Source: an uncultured Bacteroidota bacterium (GTDB lineage: Bacteria > Bacteroidota > Bacteroidia > Chitinophagales > Chitinophagaceae). From it: DNA of 36,303 nt. The notes beneath the pieces were generated by a model. That model worked only from the letters and a program-made list of their open reading frames with translations. It did not search any database and had not been told where the DNA came from. The stretch spans positions 1-36,303 of the forward strand of contig CAIRZD010000129.1 of NCBI GenBank assembly GCA_903882965.1. Direction: 5' to 3'. Positions 17,437-25,573 of this stretch are shown piece after piece; within the stretch, counting starts at the first letter, position 1; every line of letters begins with the position of its first letter. The position numbers and the translations under genes were made by a program.

Positions 17437-18264
17437 TTAATAAAAGTGGTTACGGTCCTTTGTGTTCCATATTCTTAACAATATGAAAGCAAACAGCATG
17501 CCACCCAGGTGTGCGAAATGCGCAATGTTATCGCCGGCAGAATTGCGGATACCGGAAAATAGTTCTAATAAGGCATACCCGGCTACGAAATATTTTGCTT
17601 TTACAGGGATAGCAAAATATAGATACAATAGTGTATTTGGGAATAGATAGCCAAAAGCAAAAAGCAGCCCGAATATAGCTCCTGAAGCGCCAAGAGTGGC
17701 CTCATTGATCATGCCGAGGTATTCTTTATTAAGAAAAATAACCGATTCTCTTATTTGTTCAGGCGAAGAAGGGTCAGCTATCCAACCAGTCATAGATGAA
17801 GGGTCAACCCCGATATGGTATTTGTGTATGAAATCCATAAATGCGGGCAGACTAGGATGTTCCTGGTATGTCATAAATGCATTATGAATAGGAGCATACT
17901 CAAATGTCAATACACCAAGGTGGCATATTGCAGCGCCTAATCCGCAAACCAAGTAGAAAAATAAAAAACGTTTAGGCCCCCAAACATTTTCTAATATTCT
18001 GCCAAACATCCATAGTGCAAACATGTTGAAAAAAATATGGCTTATACTGCCATGCATAAACATATGTGTAAATAACTGCCACCAACGAAAGTTTGGTGAT
18101 GCCCAATAGTGTAACGCAAAAAGATCTTCAAGCGAATATCCATTCAGGCTCATACCCCTGGCTTCGAATAATTGCTGGATAAGAAAAACAAGTACATTAA
18201 TAATAAGCAGGTTTTTTACAATGGTTGGTAATTGTTGAAAACCCCCGGGCCTGAAATCAGTCAT
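17437..18264 (-). CDS. Rhomboid family intramembrane serine protease
   Basis: A 275-residue protease that cleaves membrane-protein helices within the membrane. The catalytic dyad is S194 in LGASGAIFG and H252 in HFAHLGG; the oxyanion-helping motif is H76-x3-N80 in HIFFNM, and the L1 loop has WRWWQLFTHMF-like sequence (RWWQLFTHMFMHGS). Six core helices are visible. An extra loop of about 60 residues (120-180) between helices 3 and 4 is longer than in GlpG. The TATTTTTG box at 18269-18276 ends 4 bases before the ATG. First gene of a two-gene unit with the inactive rhomboid. Confidence 0.93.
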   Translation of the reverse strand: MTDFRPGGFQQLPTIVKNLLIINVLVFLIQQLFEARGMSLNGYSLEDLFALHYWASPNFRWWQLFTHMFMHGSISHIFFNMFALWMFGRILENVWGPKRFLFFYLVCGLGAAICHLGVLTFEYAPIHNAFMTYQEHPSLPAFMDFIHKYHIGVDPSSMTGWIADPSSPEQIRESVIFLNKEYLGMINEATLGASGAIFGLLFAFGYLFPNTLLYLYFAIPVKAKYFVAGYALLELFSGIRNSAGDNIAHFAHLGGMLFAFILLRIWNTKDRNHFY

Positions 18265-18268
18265 GGTG

Positions 18269-18276
18269 CAAAAATA
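18269..18276 (-). promoter_or_regulatory. -7 box TATTTTTG for the rhomboid pair
   Basis: TATTTTTG on the minus strand ends just 4 bases before the rhomboid ATG, which predicts transcription starting at or next to the start codon. Confidence 0.5.
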
Positions 18277-18494
18277 AAGCTTTGGTCATTCAAAATACTA
18301 TTGTCGGCTATCACTATCAATTATTAGCAGATAATAAGAAAGGATTAGGAATAGGTGGCGTGGCTTCGCATGAATTTTATTTAAATAAGTAAACTTGCTT
18401 TTAAAAAATTATTAACTTTTTCGCCTTTGGATTAATATTTTCCTTAATTTCGGTTCTCTAAAAAAATTAATAACCATATACTAAACAAAAAACA

Positions 18495-20438
18495 ATGAAA
18501 AAAGTTTTATTCACTTTCCTCGGCATTGCCGCAGGTATAAGCAGCTTCAAGGCAAGCGCGCAGTTAGCGCTAGAAACGTTTGATCATGGTGGAGCATTAC
18601 CGACTGGTTGGACAATGCAAAGTGACGGGCACACCGTAAATACTGCCTTGTTTGGCGGGGGCCTTCCGGCGCTGGTGACCGCTTTGGATGCAAATGCATG
18701 GTATCCGGTTAGTAGCGCAAGTACTGGCTTTGGCGGAGCAGGTGATTACCAAATGATCACTACATCAGACTTCACTCCGAGTGCTACTGCTGATCGTTGG
18801 ATAATGTCACCCGCTTTTAATGTTACAAGCGCAGATATGGTGATTCAGTGGGATGATAATGATCTTGGATCTGGTGAAACAATGGAAGTATTAGCATCTG
18901 CAACAGCAAGTACTGTTACCAGTACCTATGTATCGTTATATAGCGCACCAGCAGGAGCTGCCAGTACTTTAACAACACACCAGCTTTCTATCGGTGCATA
19001 CAATGGTACCTCAATTCGTATCGCATTCCGTGATAATACAACTAATAATTGGGGTATGTTATTGGATAATGTTCAAACAGCTGTTCTGAGTGCATATGAT
19101 CTGGGAGTTACATCTCTTAGTCTGCCGGCATTTGTTCAGACAGGATCTAACCAAACTGTTACAGGTGTTCTCCAAAATTATGGCATCACTACAACTACTT
19201 CATTAAACATAAACTACTCTATTAATGGTGGCGCTCCTGTTACTACTGCAATACCATCAGGTTTAAGTATTCCTTTGGGAGGTACCTATGCATACACAAG
19301 TGGTACGCCATGGAACCCTACTACGGCAGGAGCTTATACTGTAAAAGTTTGGGCAGACAATATTAATGGCAACGTTGACCAAAATCATACAAATGATACT
19401 TTTACAGCTGTTATAAATGTGTTAGATTCTTTACAGCCAAAAACAGTAATGATAGAAGAGTTCAACCAGGCATCATGTGACCCTTGTGCTCAAGCTACAC
19501 CAAATTTGGATAGCGTTTATATCAATAATTTAAGCCAGAGCATTATGGTTCGTTATCACGTAAATTTCCCAGGCAGGGATTGTATGGATAGCGTTACATT
19601 AAATCCTTTTGTGAATGCCATGCTTAGCTATTATAATGTTAGTGGTGTTCCTGATGCACAAGTAGATGGTCAATATGTGTACCCAGGTGCAGGCTATTTT
19701 ACTTCTTCAGTAATACAATCAGAAGTTGCTCAGGGCTCTCCGTTTAAGATAGTTGTTAATCCTTCATATGATGCTGCAACTGAAACATATTCTTTCAGTG
19801 CCACCATTACTTCTTACGCTAATATAGGTGCTGGATTAGTAGCTCGTGCTGCATTGACAATTGATACAATAACTTATGCTGCAAACCAAAGTACAGAAAG
19901 TATTCCACAAACTGTATTCCCTGAGGTGGCTGAAAATATGTTCCCAAGCGCAGCCGGACAAACTTTGGGTGCATTCACTACGGGTTCTTCACAAACAATC
20001 ACTTCATCATGGGTTAAAAACCACAGATGGGGTTCTGACTATGCAGTATGGAAATATGATTCTACCCTCACTGGTAAGATTGTAGTTTGGGTTAGCAATA
20101 ACACAACTCAAAATGTTTACCAGGCTGGTTATGCACCTGTTTCTGTAGGTACTACTGGTATCAATGCAGTTGTTGCAGATAATGGTAGCATGGATATATA
20201 TCCTAACCCTGCAAAAAATGTGGCTATAGTAGCATTAAATTTGAAATCAACAGTTGATGTGAAGATAGAGGTGTATAACATGGCTGGTCAGGTTGTATTT
20301 ACCACTCAAACTGAAAACCGCAATGCTGGTAATTCAAGTATGAATATCAATACTTCTGATTTCGCAAGTGGGGATTATATTGTGAGAGTTTCAATAGGCA
20401 ATGAAGTGCTTAACAAGAAACTTACTATTACAAAATAA
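18495..20438 (+). CDS. Large T9SS-secreted protein: choice-of-anchor J-like, CARDB-like and Omp28/thioredoxin-like domains
   Basis: A 647-residue secreted protein. Residues 1-23 are a signal peptide ending KASAQ. About 24-195 resemble a cleaved-adhesin / choice-of-anchor J beta-sandwich (ETFDHGG.LPTGWT, DRWIMSPAFNV, DNVQ). About 199-310 are a CARDB-like beta domain (VTGVLQNYG...NVDQNHTNDTF). About 315-530 resemble Omp28, a thioredoxin-like fold, with MIEEFNQASCDPCAQ and cysteines C328 and C331. About 565-647 are a type A T9SS sorting domain starting at IYPNPAKN and ending KKLTITK. The protein should be released or attached on the cell surface. The CxxC could be redox active or just structural. 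It stands alone with its own promoter region. Confidence 0.85.
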   Translation: MKKVLFTFLGIAAGISSFKASAQLALETFDHGGALPTGWTMQSDGHTVNTALFGGGLPALVTALDANAWYPVSSASTGFGGAGDYQMITTSDFTPSATADRWIMSPAFNVTSADMVIQWDDNDLGSGETMEVLASATASTVTSTYVSLYSAPAGAASTLTTHQLSIGAYNGTSIRIAFRDNTTNNWGMLLDNVQTAVLSAYDLGVTSLSLPAFVQTGSNQTVTGVLQNYGITTTTSLNINYSINGGAPVTTAIPSGLSIPLGGTYAYTSGTPWNPTTAGAYTVKVWADNINGNVDQNHTNDTFTAVINVLDSLQPKTVMIEEFNQASCDPCAQATPNLDSVYINNLSQSIMVRYHVNFPGRDCMDSVTLNPFVNAMLSYYNVSGVPDAQVDGQYVYPGAGYFTSSVIQSEVAQGSPFKIVVNPSYDAATETYSFSATITSYANIGAGLVARAALTIDTITYAANQSTESIPQTVFPEVAENMFPSAAGQTLGAFTTGSSQTITSSWVKNHRWGSDYAVWKYDSTLTGKIVVWVSNNTTQNVYQAGYAPVSVGTTGINAVVADNGSMDIYPNPAKNVAIVALNLKSTVDVKIEVYNMAGQVVFTTQTENRNAGNSSMNINTSDFASGDYIVRVSIGNEVLNKKLTITK

Positions 20439-20464
20439 CATTAAAGTAATTACTACTTTATATT

Positions 20465-20505
20465 AAAGGTCTTCCGTAACTCAAAATGATTTTCGGAAGT
20501 CCTTT
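20465..20505 (+). terminator. Weak terminator after the large T9SS protein
   Basis: Arms AAAGGTCTTCCG and CGGAAGTCCTTT pair over 12 positions with one T-T mismatch around a 17-base loop. The following T run is short and interrupted (ATCACTTTT), so this is a moderate call. Confidence 0.5.
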
Positions 20506-20640
20506 ATCACTTTTAAGTAATTTACAATATTAACGCATAACATATAAATATGTTTTAAAAAAGTTAAATGATTGAGTAATCTATATTTTTTTGGCAGAAA
20601 TAGTAATATTATTTATCTTGCAGGTACGAAAAATTATGAA

Positions 20641-21378
20641 ATGAAAAAGACTTTACTTTTTATTGTATGTGCATTGGTGTTGTTATCATCAAAGAAGGTG
20701 ATGGCTCAGGCTGCTTTTTCCGTGAGTGATACTATATGGCAAAATGTAAATGGTACGGCTACCGTGGAAGGTGCAGTAACAAATCGTTCTGATAGCAACA
20801 TAACTCTTAGATGGAATGTAGTTGCTACTTCATTTCCATCAGATTGGTTGACAGAAACAGCTTTGAGTATTTGTGATGATGAGCAATGCAGGTCAAACTT
20901 ATCCGGTCAGTTATGGAGCGGAACAAGTGGTACTACTTATAAACCTCTATATTATGCAAACGCCAGTGGTGATAGCATCGGAGATTTTCACTTATTGCTT
21001 AATTTAACTGGTGTTAGCAGTGGATCACACTATATAACTGTTAGATTTGCACATACACCAAGCAGCACTGTTTCCACTGAAACTTTTGTAATTAATAAAT
21101 GGCCTACTGGAGTTAGTAATGTCAATAATGCGGAAAATGATATAGTTCTATATCCTAATCCTGCTCACGATGAGGTGAATATCGTTTATGATCCTAACAA
21201 TGACATTAAGAACATTGTTGTTTACAATATTATAGGCAAAGCGCTTAGTGTGTATAAAACAACTAACAACACCAGTGCTAATCTTAACGTTGAAAACATA
21301 CCTTCAGGTATTTATTTCGTCCGTCTCTTCAACTCACATGGAGATGTTGTAGTAACAAGGAAATTCACAAAACAATAA
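20641..21378 (+). CDS. T9SS-secreted protein with unknown N-terminal domain
   Basis: A 245-residue protein starting at ATG 20641 (MKKTLLFIVC), chosen over a TTG at 20572 because a clean signal peptide (1-23, ending VMAQ) begins here. Residues 24-165 form a beta-rich domain with two cysteines six residues apart (SICDDEQCRS), probably a disulfide; I do not recognise the family, though the layout (difference from a reference 'W.vv.....P..W') resembles small immunoglobulin-like domains in Bacteroidota secreted proteins. From about 172 a type A sorting domain begins (IVLYPNPAHDEVNI) and ends VTRKFTKQ. It follows the larger T9SS gene by 200 bases, after a weak terminator. Confidence 0.78.
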   Translation: MKKTLLFIVCALVLLSSKKVMAQAAFSVSDTIWQNVNGTATVEGAVTNRSDSNITLRWNVVATSFPSDWLTETALSICDDEQCRSNLSGQLWSGTSGTTYKPLYYANASGDSIGDFHLLLNLTGVSSGSHYITVRFAHTPSSTVSTETFVINKWPTGVSNVNNAENDIVLYPNPAHDEVNIVYDPNNDIKNIVVYNIIGKALSVYKTTNNTSANLNVENIPSGIYFVRLFNSHGDVVVTRKFTKQ

Positions 21379-21400
21379 GCGATTTATGAATAATTAATTT

Positions 21401-21433
21401 ACAAAGTCCTCTGTACAGAGGACTTTGTTTTTA
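21401..21433 (+). terminator. Perfect-palindrome terminator between convergent genes
   Basis: Two 14-base arms (ACAAAGTCCTCTGT and its exact complement) meet with no spacer at 21414/21415 and are followed by a T tract. The tract runs into the stop codon (21431) of the minus-strand gene, so the element closes the T9SS gene. Confidence 0.85.
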
Positions 21434-21757
21434 TTCAAAATACCTGATCACACATTCTTTCAGCATTAGCTCCTGTTCTTTTATACCTGTTACAGGTACT
21501 TGCTCCACGTCCTTAAAATGTGGCCACCCATCTTCATCCCTATCCACGAATTCATAATAGCCTAGCTGGCTCAGTAAAGTGCATACCGCAATATGCATAA
21601 GATCCTGCTTCTGCTCTTTTGAGAATTTTTTCCTTGGCAACCTACCCAGTTCATTTACACCAATCAGGAATAAAATCCCTTCCATATCCGGCACCTTACC
21701 AAAACGTTCTTTTAGTAAATTTTCGGTATCCAGCCACCTTTGTTCAAAATTTTCCAT
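21431..21757 (-). CDS. Conserved-looking small cytoplasmic protein, unknown function
   Basis: A 108-residue protein with no signal peptide or membrane helix, rich in charged residues and with predicted mainly helical character. It has recognisable local patterns (LIGVNELGRLPRKKFSKEQ; LLSQLGYYEF; DRDEDGWPHF) with no catalytic motif that I can name. Codon use and density look like a real gene, and a possible Shine-Dalgarno (GAGG) lies upstream of the ATG. It is divergent from the MoxR gene with 205 bases between. I do not recognise the family by name. Confidence 0.7.
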   Translation of the reverse strand: MENFEQRWLDTENLLKERFGKVPDMEGILFLIGVNELGRLPRKKFSKEQKQDLMHIAVCTLLSQLGYYEFVDRDEDGWPHFKDVEQVPVTGIKEQELMLKECVIRYFE

Positions 21758-21920
21758 AAATACCTCAACGCTCTTGAAATGTTAATAATTGCACGAAAAT
21801 AGGCTTAAAAATATATTCAATAGCGCCAAACTATTTTTTTATGAAATTAAGGAGCTAACTTCCATTTTTTAAAAAAAGTTAAATCTATTGCAATACTGTT
21901 TATTTTTAACTGACACGTTT

Positions 21921-21928
21921 TATTTTTG
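21921..21928 (+). promoter_or_regulatory. -7 box TATTTTTG upstream of moxR-type gene
   Basis: TATTTTTG matches TAnnTTTG 34 bases before the ATG at 21963. A second similar stretch TATTTTTTG at 21947-21955 lies closer; either could be used. Confidence 0.35.
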
Positions 21929-21962
21929 AGTTCTGAAAATCATTTTTATTTTTTGAATTAAT

Positions 21963-22967
21963 ATGGAAATATCTTCTTCTGTCGACATCCGCGAACTAAA
22001 TGAACGCATCCACCAGCAAAGCGCATTTATTGAGCTGCTGAATATGGAACTGAACAAGGCCGTTGTAGGTCAAAAACACATGGTTGAGCGCCTAATGATA
22101 GGCTTACTCGCAAACGGCCATGTGTTGCTTGAAGGCGTACCCGGATTGGCTAAAACGTTAGCCATTAAATCGCTGGCATCTGCCATACAAGCCCGGTTTG
22201 CTAGGATACAATTTACGCCTGATCTTTTGCCTGCCGATGTATTGGGAACAATGGTATACAACCCACAGGCACATGAATTTGCTGTACGCAAAGGGCCTAT
22301 ATTCGCCAATTTTATTCTTGCCGATGAGATCAACCGTGCGCCTGCTAAAGTGCAGAGCGCATTGCTGGAAGCTATGCAGGAACGCCAGGTAACCATAGGT
22401 GACAATACTTATAAACTGGAGGAGCCATTCCTTGTTCTTGCTACGCAAAATCCTATAGAGCAGGAAGGCACTTATGAACTACCGGAAGCACAGGTAGACC
22501 GGTTTATGTTAAAGATCGTGATCACTTATCCCAAGAAGGAAGAGGAGCGCCAGATCATACGCACAAACCTGAATCCTGCGGGCATGTCCAAAATAAATCC
22601 GGTAGTTAGTGTTGAAGATATAACGCGCGCTCGCCACCTGGTGCGTGAAGTGTATATGGACGAAAAAATAGAGCAGTATATACTTGATATAGTATTTGCA
22701 ACACGTTTTCCGGAAGAGTATAAGCTAGCCAAGCTGAAACCATTTATCAATTATGGTGGTTCGCCACGCGCCAGCATAAACCTTGCTTTGGCTGCAAAAG
22801 CATATGCATTCATTAAGCGTAGGGGTTATGTAATACCGGAAGATATACGCGCCGTATGCCATGATGTGATGCGCCACCGTATAGGTATCAGCTACGAAGC
22901 AGAAGCCGAAAATGTAACCAGCGAACAAATACTAAACGAAATACTGAATGTAGTAGAGGTGCCATAG
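21963..22967 (+). CDS. MoxR-family AAA+ ATPase
   Basis: A 334-residue AAA+ ATPase. Walker A is GVPGLAKT (58-65, K64), Walker B LADEINRAPAK (D122, E123), sensor 1 in ATQNPIEQEGTYELPEAQVDRF, followed by the lid domain with GGSPRASINL sensor 2. MoxR proteins act as chaperones that insert cofactors or assemble complexes and are usually followed by DUF58 and von Willebrand A genes (the Bat operon in Bacteroidota). Here the next gene is convergent, so this copy stands alone and its client is unknown. Confidence 0.92.
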   Translation: MEISSSVDIRELNERIHQQSAFIELLNMELNKAVVGQKHMVERLMIGLLANGHVLLEGVPGLAKTLAIKSLASAIQARFARIQFTPDLLPADVLGTMVYNPQAHEFAVRKGPIFANFILADEINRAPAKVQSALLEAMQERQVTIGDNTYKLEEPFLVLATQNPIEQEGTYELPEAQVDRFMLKIVITYPKKEEERQIIRTNLNPAGMSKINPVVSVEDITRARHLVREVYMDEKIEQYILDIVFATRFPEEYKLAKLKPFINYGGSPRASINLALAAKAYAFIKRRGYVIPEDIRAVCHDVMRHRIGISYEAEAENVTSEQILNEILNVVEVP

Positions 22968-22978
22968 TAGTATAAACA

Positions 22979-23944
22979 CTAAACCGGCAAACTTATTTCA
23001 AAAACAGACCCTGAGGGTGTATTATCTTTTATGGTGATACGCCCTTTGTGTTGTTGCACTATTTTGTTGGTGAGATATAGCCCCAGTCCGGTGCCTTTGG
23101 CTTTGCGGCTTTCTTCATTGCCAACACGGTAAAACTTATTAAAGACCTTTTTCTTTTCACTATCCGGTATGCCGGCACCCTCATCAGTTACCTGCAGTAT
23201 CGCGGTATTTTGTGTAGTATTCAACCTTATACTTACGGGCTTATCTTCCGGAGTGTATTTTACGGCATTCTCCAGCAAGTTATTGATAGCCATATGCAGC
23301 AGCATTTTATCACCGTTGATCTTACAGCCTGTCACTATATCCTCTTCAAACTTGCGGGAGTATCTGCCGGCATAATCATTTACTGCATCTTCCACAAGTT
23401 CAGACAGATCAAATTTTTCTATTGCCGGCCGGTATTGTCTTCCTTCTATTTGTGATGCGAAGAGCATATTATTACAAAGGTCATTAAGCCTGTTTGATTC
23501 TTTAATACAGCGCTCCAGCAATTGCTTTCTTTTCTCTTCATCAAGTTGGTGTTTTTCAAGAGTTTGCAGGTTCAGTTTCATTGCAGCCAGTGGCGACTTT
23601 AGCTCATGGGTTACGGATAGCATAAAATTATTTTGCTGCCGCGACAGCATGATGCGCCGGTGAAATGAAGAATACACAACAACAGCTCCTATTAATATCA
23701 CAATAAGAAAAGTAGCACCCTCTCCTATATATTGGCTTTTCCGCATTGAAAGTTTATGCTCCAGTCCGCTAAGTTCCCGGTTGTATGCAGTAGGGTCATG
23801 TAAACTATCCACCTGGCTTTTGAGTGTAATTACTTCCTGGGCATAGATGCGACCGCTTTGTTGTTGCAGGCTAATTTCCCAAAACACTATAGCTGCTATA
23901 ATGTAAGCAAGTAAAAGCAGGTGTACAGAAGTGAAGAAGCGCAT
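22979..23944 (-). CDS. Sensor histidine kinase (orphan)
   Basis: A 321-residue membrane kinase: helix 1 (8-24), a short periplasmic part (25-72), helix 2 (75-94), DHp domain with H113 in SVTHELKSPLAAMK, and an ATPase domain with N box NNLLENAVKYTP, DEGAGIP and GTGLGLYL. The sensory part is too small for a recognised ligand domain. No response regulator adjoins it; the window's OmpR-type regulator at 31540-32253 equally lacks a kinase, so they may be partners, which is only a guess. It follows gldH by 69 bases in the same direction and converges with moxR with 11 bases between stops. Confidence 0.93.
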   Translation of the reverse strand: MRFFTSVHLLLLAYIIAAIVFWEISLQQQSGRIYAQEVITLKSQVDSLHDPTAYNRELSGLEHKLSMRKSQYIGEGATFLIVILIGAVVVYSSFHRRIMLSRQQNNFMLSVTHELKSPLAAMKLNLQTLEKHQLDEEKRKQLLERCIKESNRLNDLCNNMLFASQIEGRQYRPAIEKFDLSELVEDAVNDYAGRYSRKFEEDIVTGCKINGDKMLLHMAINNLLENAVKYTPEDKPVSIRLNTTQNTAILQVTDEGAGIPDSEKKKVFNKFYRVGNEESRKAKGTGLGLYLTNKIVQQHKGRITIKDNTPSGSVFEISLPV

Positions 23945-24013
23945 TTCGTATCAGTTTGAAAATTTGAAGTTGCAAATGCCTGCATATTTCACCGGATGAC
24001 CATAATATTTAAA

Positions 24014-24502
24014 CTAATGTCGTATCCCTGCTTTTTCGAGGCGCAGGCCTACATGTAATATTTCGGGTAGTGGGTTGATTCGCATATTTTGTTCCAGCGA
24101 TATTTCGTACGTACCTGCCCTGTTAAACCTTATAGAATCTCCCAGGTCTATAGGCATACGCTGCTCCCAGATCTCACCCATGCCCCGTCCCAGCCATTTT
24201 CCGGTAGCTTCGGCAAGTGGTACATTTATTCGTGTTTTTTTTATAGTGCTATCACCGGGCGCTTTTATATACACCCATAGCCACAAATTATTGTATGGAT
24301 ATGCCTGCGTATGTTGTATCAGGAAATAAGCCTTATAGTTGGCGATAGTATCTGTGATATCAATAGTGAATGTCGGCTTAAAATTATATGACCATACATT
24401 TTGCGGCAGCGACTCTTGTTTCTGGTAATAAGGAGATGGCAGGCATGCTGTTAAGTAAAAAGTAAAAAGTAAAAAAGCAAAAGGCCAGAATTTATTGTTC
24501 AT
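24014..24502 (-). CDS. gldH: Gliding motility lipoprotein GldH
   Basis: A 162-residue lipoprotein: signal 1-19 with lipobox YLTAC (C20). The mature protein matches the GldH pattern: early VWSYNFKPTFTIDITDT, then YPYNNLWLWVYIKAPGD, LAEATGKWLGRGMGEIWE, and a late GTYEISLEQNMRINPLPEILHVGLRLEK. GldH is needed for gliding in Flavobacterium and belongs to the Gld set linked to the type IX secretion system; its exact biochemical role is unclear. Many non-gliding Bacteroidota also have it. It lies 37 bases after yicC and before a sensor kinase on the same strand. Confidence 0.9.
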   Translation of the reverse strand: MNNKFWPFAFLLFTFYLTACLPSPYYQKQESLPQNVWSYNFKPTFTIDITDTIANYKAYFLIQHTQAYPYNNLWLWVYIKAPGDSTIKKTRINVPLAEATGKWLGRGMGEIWEQRMPIDLGDSIRFNRAGTYEISLEQNMRINPLPEILHVGLRLEKAGIRH

Positions 24503-24539
24503 ATATAAACTTAAGTCGCCATTTTTTATTACTGCAAAA

Positions 24540-25415
24540 CTACAATATATTCAATATCTGCTCTTTTGCTTTTTCCAGCTCGTCTTTCATATTTATCACT
24601 ATCTGTTGTATTTCTGCATGATTAGCTTTTGAACCAAGGGTGTTTATTTCCCGGCCTATTTCCTGGAGTATAAAATTCAGTTTGCGGCCTATAGCATTAT
24701 CGTTTTCATTTACGGTACTATTAAAGTAATCACAATGCTGTTTTAAGCGTATCTTTTCTTCAGAGAAATCCATGCGCTCCAGGTAGTAGATCATCTCCTG
24801 TTCAAAACGGTTTGGGTCTATTTTTTCCTTCCCCGCCATATCTTCCAGCCATTGATTGATCCTTGCCCGTACGCGCTCTATTCTCTCAGGCTCCAGGGGC
24901 AGTATCTTTTCATGATACATTTCTATATTACCGATACGCAGTTTAATGTCTTTCAGCATGGCAGCGCCTTCGTGCATGCGGTGTTCCATAAGGTCTTTTG
25001 CAGCCTGTTCTATGACCACTTTTACATCTTGCCACTCGCTTTCTGGCAACACGTCTGTATCAGGTACTACTACTTCCGGCATCCGCATCAGCGTGGCAAT
25101 AATATGCTCCTGTGGCAATCCTGTTTGCTCTGCTATTTGTTTCATTCCCTGGTAATAAAACAAAGCAAGGTCTGTATTTATTACCATTGGTTTTGATGCC
25201 CCGCCCTGCCGCACACTTACGGTAAGATCTATGGTACCCCGTTGCAGCATATTATTGAGGAGGTTTCGTATATTCAGTTCATAGGATCGGAGTATTGGCG
25301 GCAACTTGGTATTTATATCAAATTGTTTCCCGTTAAGGGCCTTTATCTCCACTACCACTTGCCTGCCATTTACCATGGCATCTGCCCGCCCGAATCCCGT
25401 CATTGAGTATAGCAT
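24540..25415 (-). CDS. yicC: YicC/YloC family endoribonuclease
   Basis: A 291-residue protein starting with the family signature MLYSMTGFGRA. It carries EIKALNGKQFDINTKLPP (the usual form is SVN.R..D...RLP), RGTIDLTVSV, and the C-terminal DUF1732 region RRKLNFILQEIGREINTLGSKANHAEI, with the QEIGREINTLGSK core intact. E. coli YicC is an endoribonuclease or ribonuclease-associated factor affecting small RNA turnover. A Shine-Dalgarno-like AAAGGAA lies about 9 bases before the ATG, one of the few clear ones in this window. Confidence 0.95.
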   Translation of the reverse strand: MLYSMTGFGRADAMVNGRQVVVEIKALNGKQFDINTKLPPILRSYELNIRNLLNNMLQRGTIDLTVSVRQGGASKPMVINTDLALFYYQGMKQIAEQTGLPQEHIIATLMRMPEVVVPDTDVLPESEWQDVKVVIEQAAKDLMEHRMHEGAAMLKDIKLRIGNIEMYHEKILPLEPERIERVRARINQWLEDMAGKEKIDPNRFEQEMIYYLERMDFSEEKIRLKQHCDYFNSTVNENDNAIGRKLNFILQEIGREINTLGSKANHAEIQQIVINMKDELEKAKEQILNIL

Positions 25416-25545
25416 ATCATTTCCTTTGTTGCAAAAGAAAACAAACGTCGCTCAATAAAAAAACTTACACCCTCTTTTTATGAAAAAATAGCGTAAAATC
25501 ATCTTAAAACTGCTTAAAAGGCGCTAACAGGCAATAATATTTGGT

Positions 25546-25553
25546 TATTTTTG
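25546..25553 (+). promoter_or_regulatory. -7 box TATTTTTG for the EnvC-like gene
   Basis: TATTTTTG matches TAnnTTTG, 20 bases before the ATG at 25574. No clear -33 TTG at the usual distance. Confidence 0.45.
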
Positions 25554-25573
25554 TTTTTCGCCAAATCTGATTC

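Noticed and set aside
11980-18264. Possible polysaccharide gene cluster built on galE and the ABC exporter
   Set aside because: No glycosyltransferase, Wzx/Wzy or sugar nucleotide genes lie around them; galE has its own promoter and the exporter belongs with cysS.
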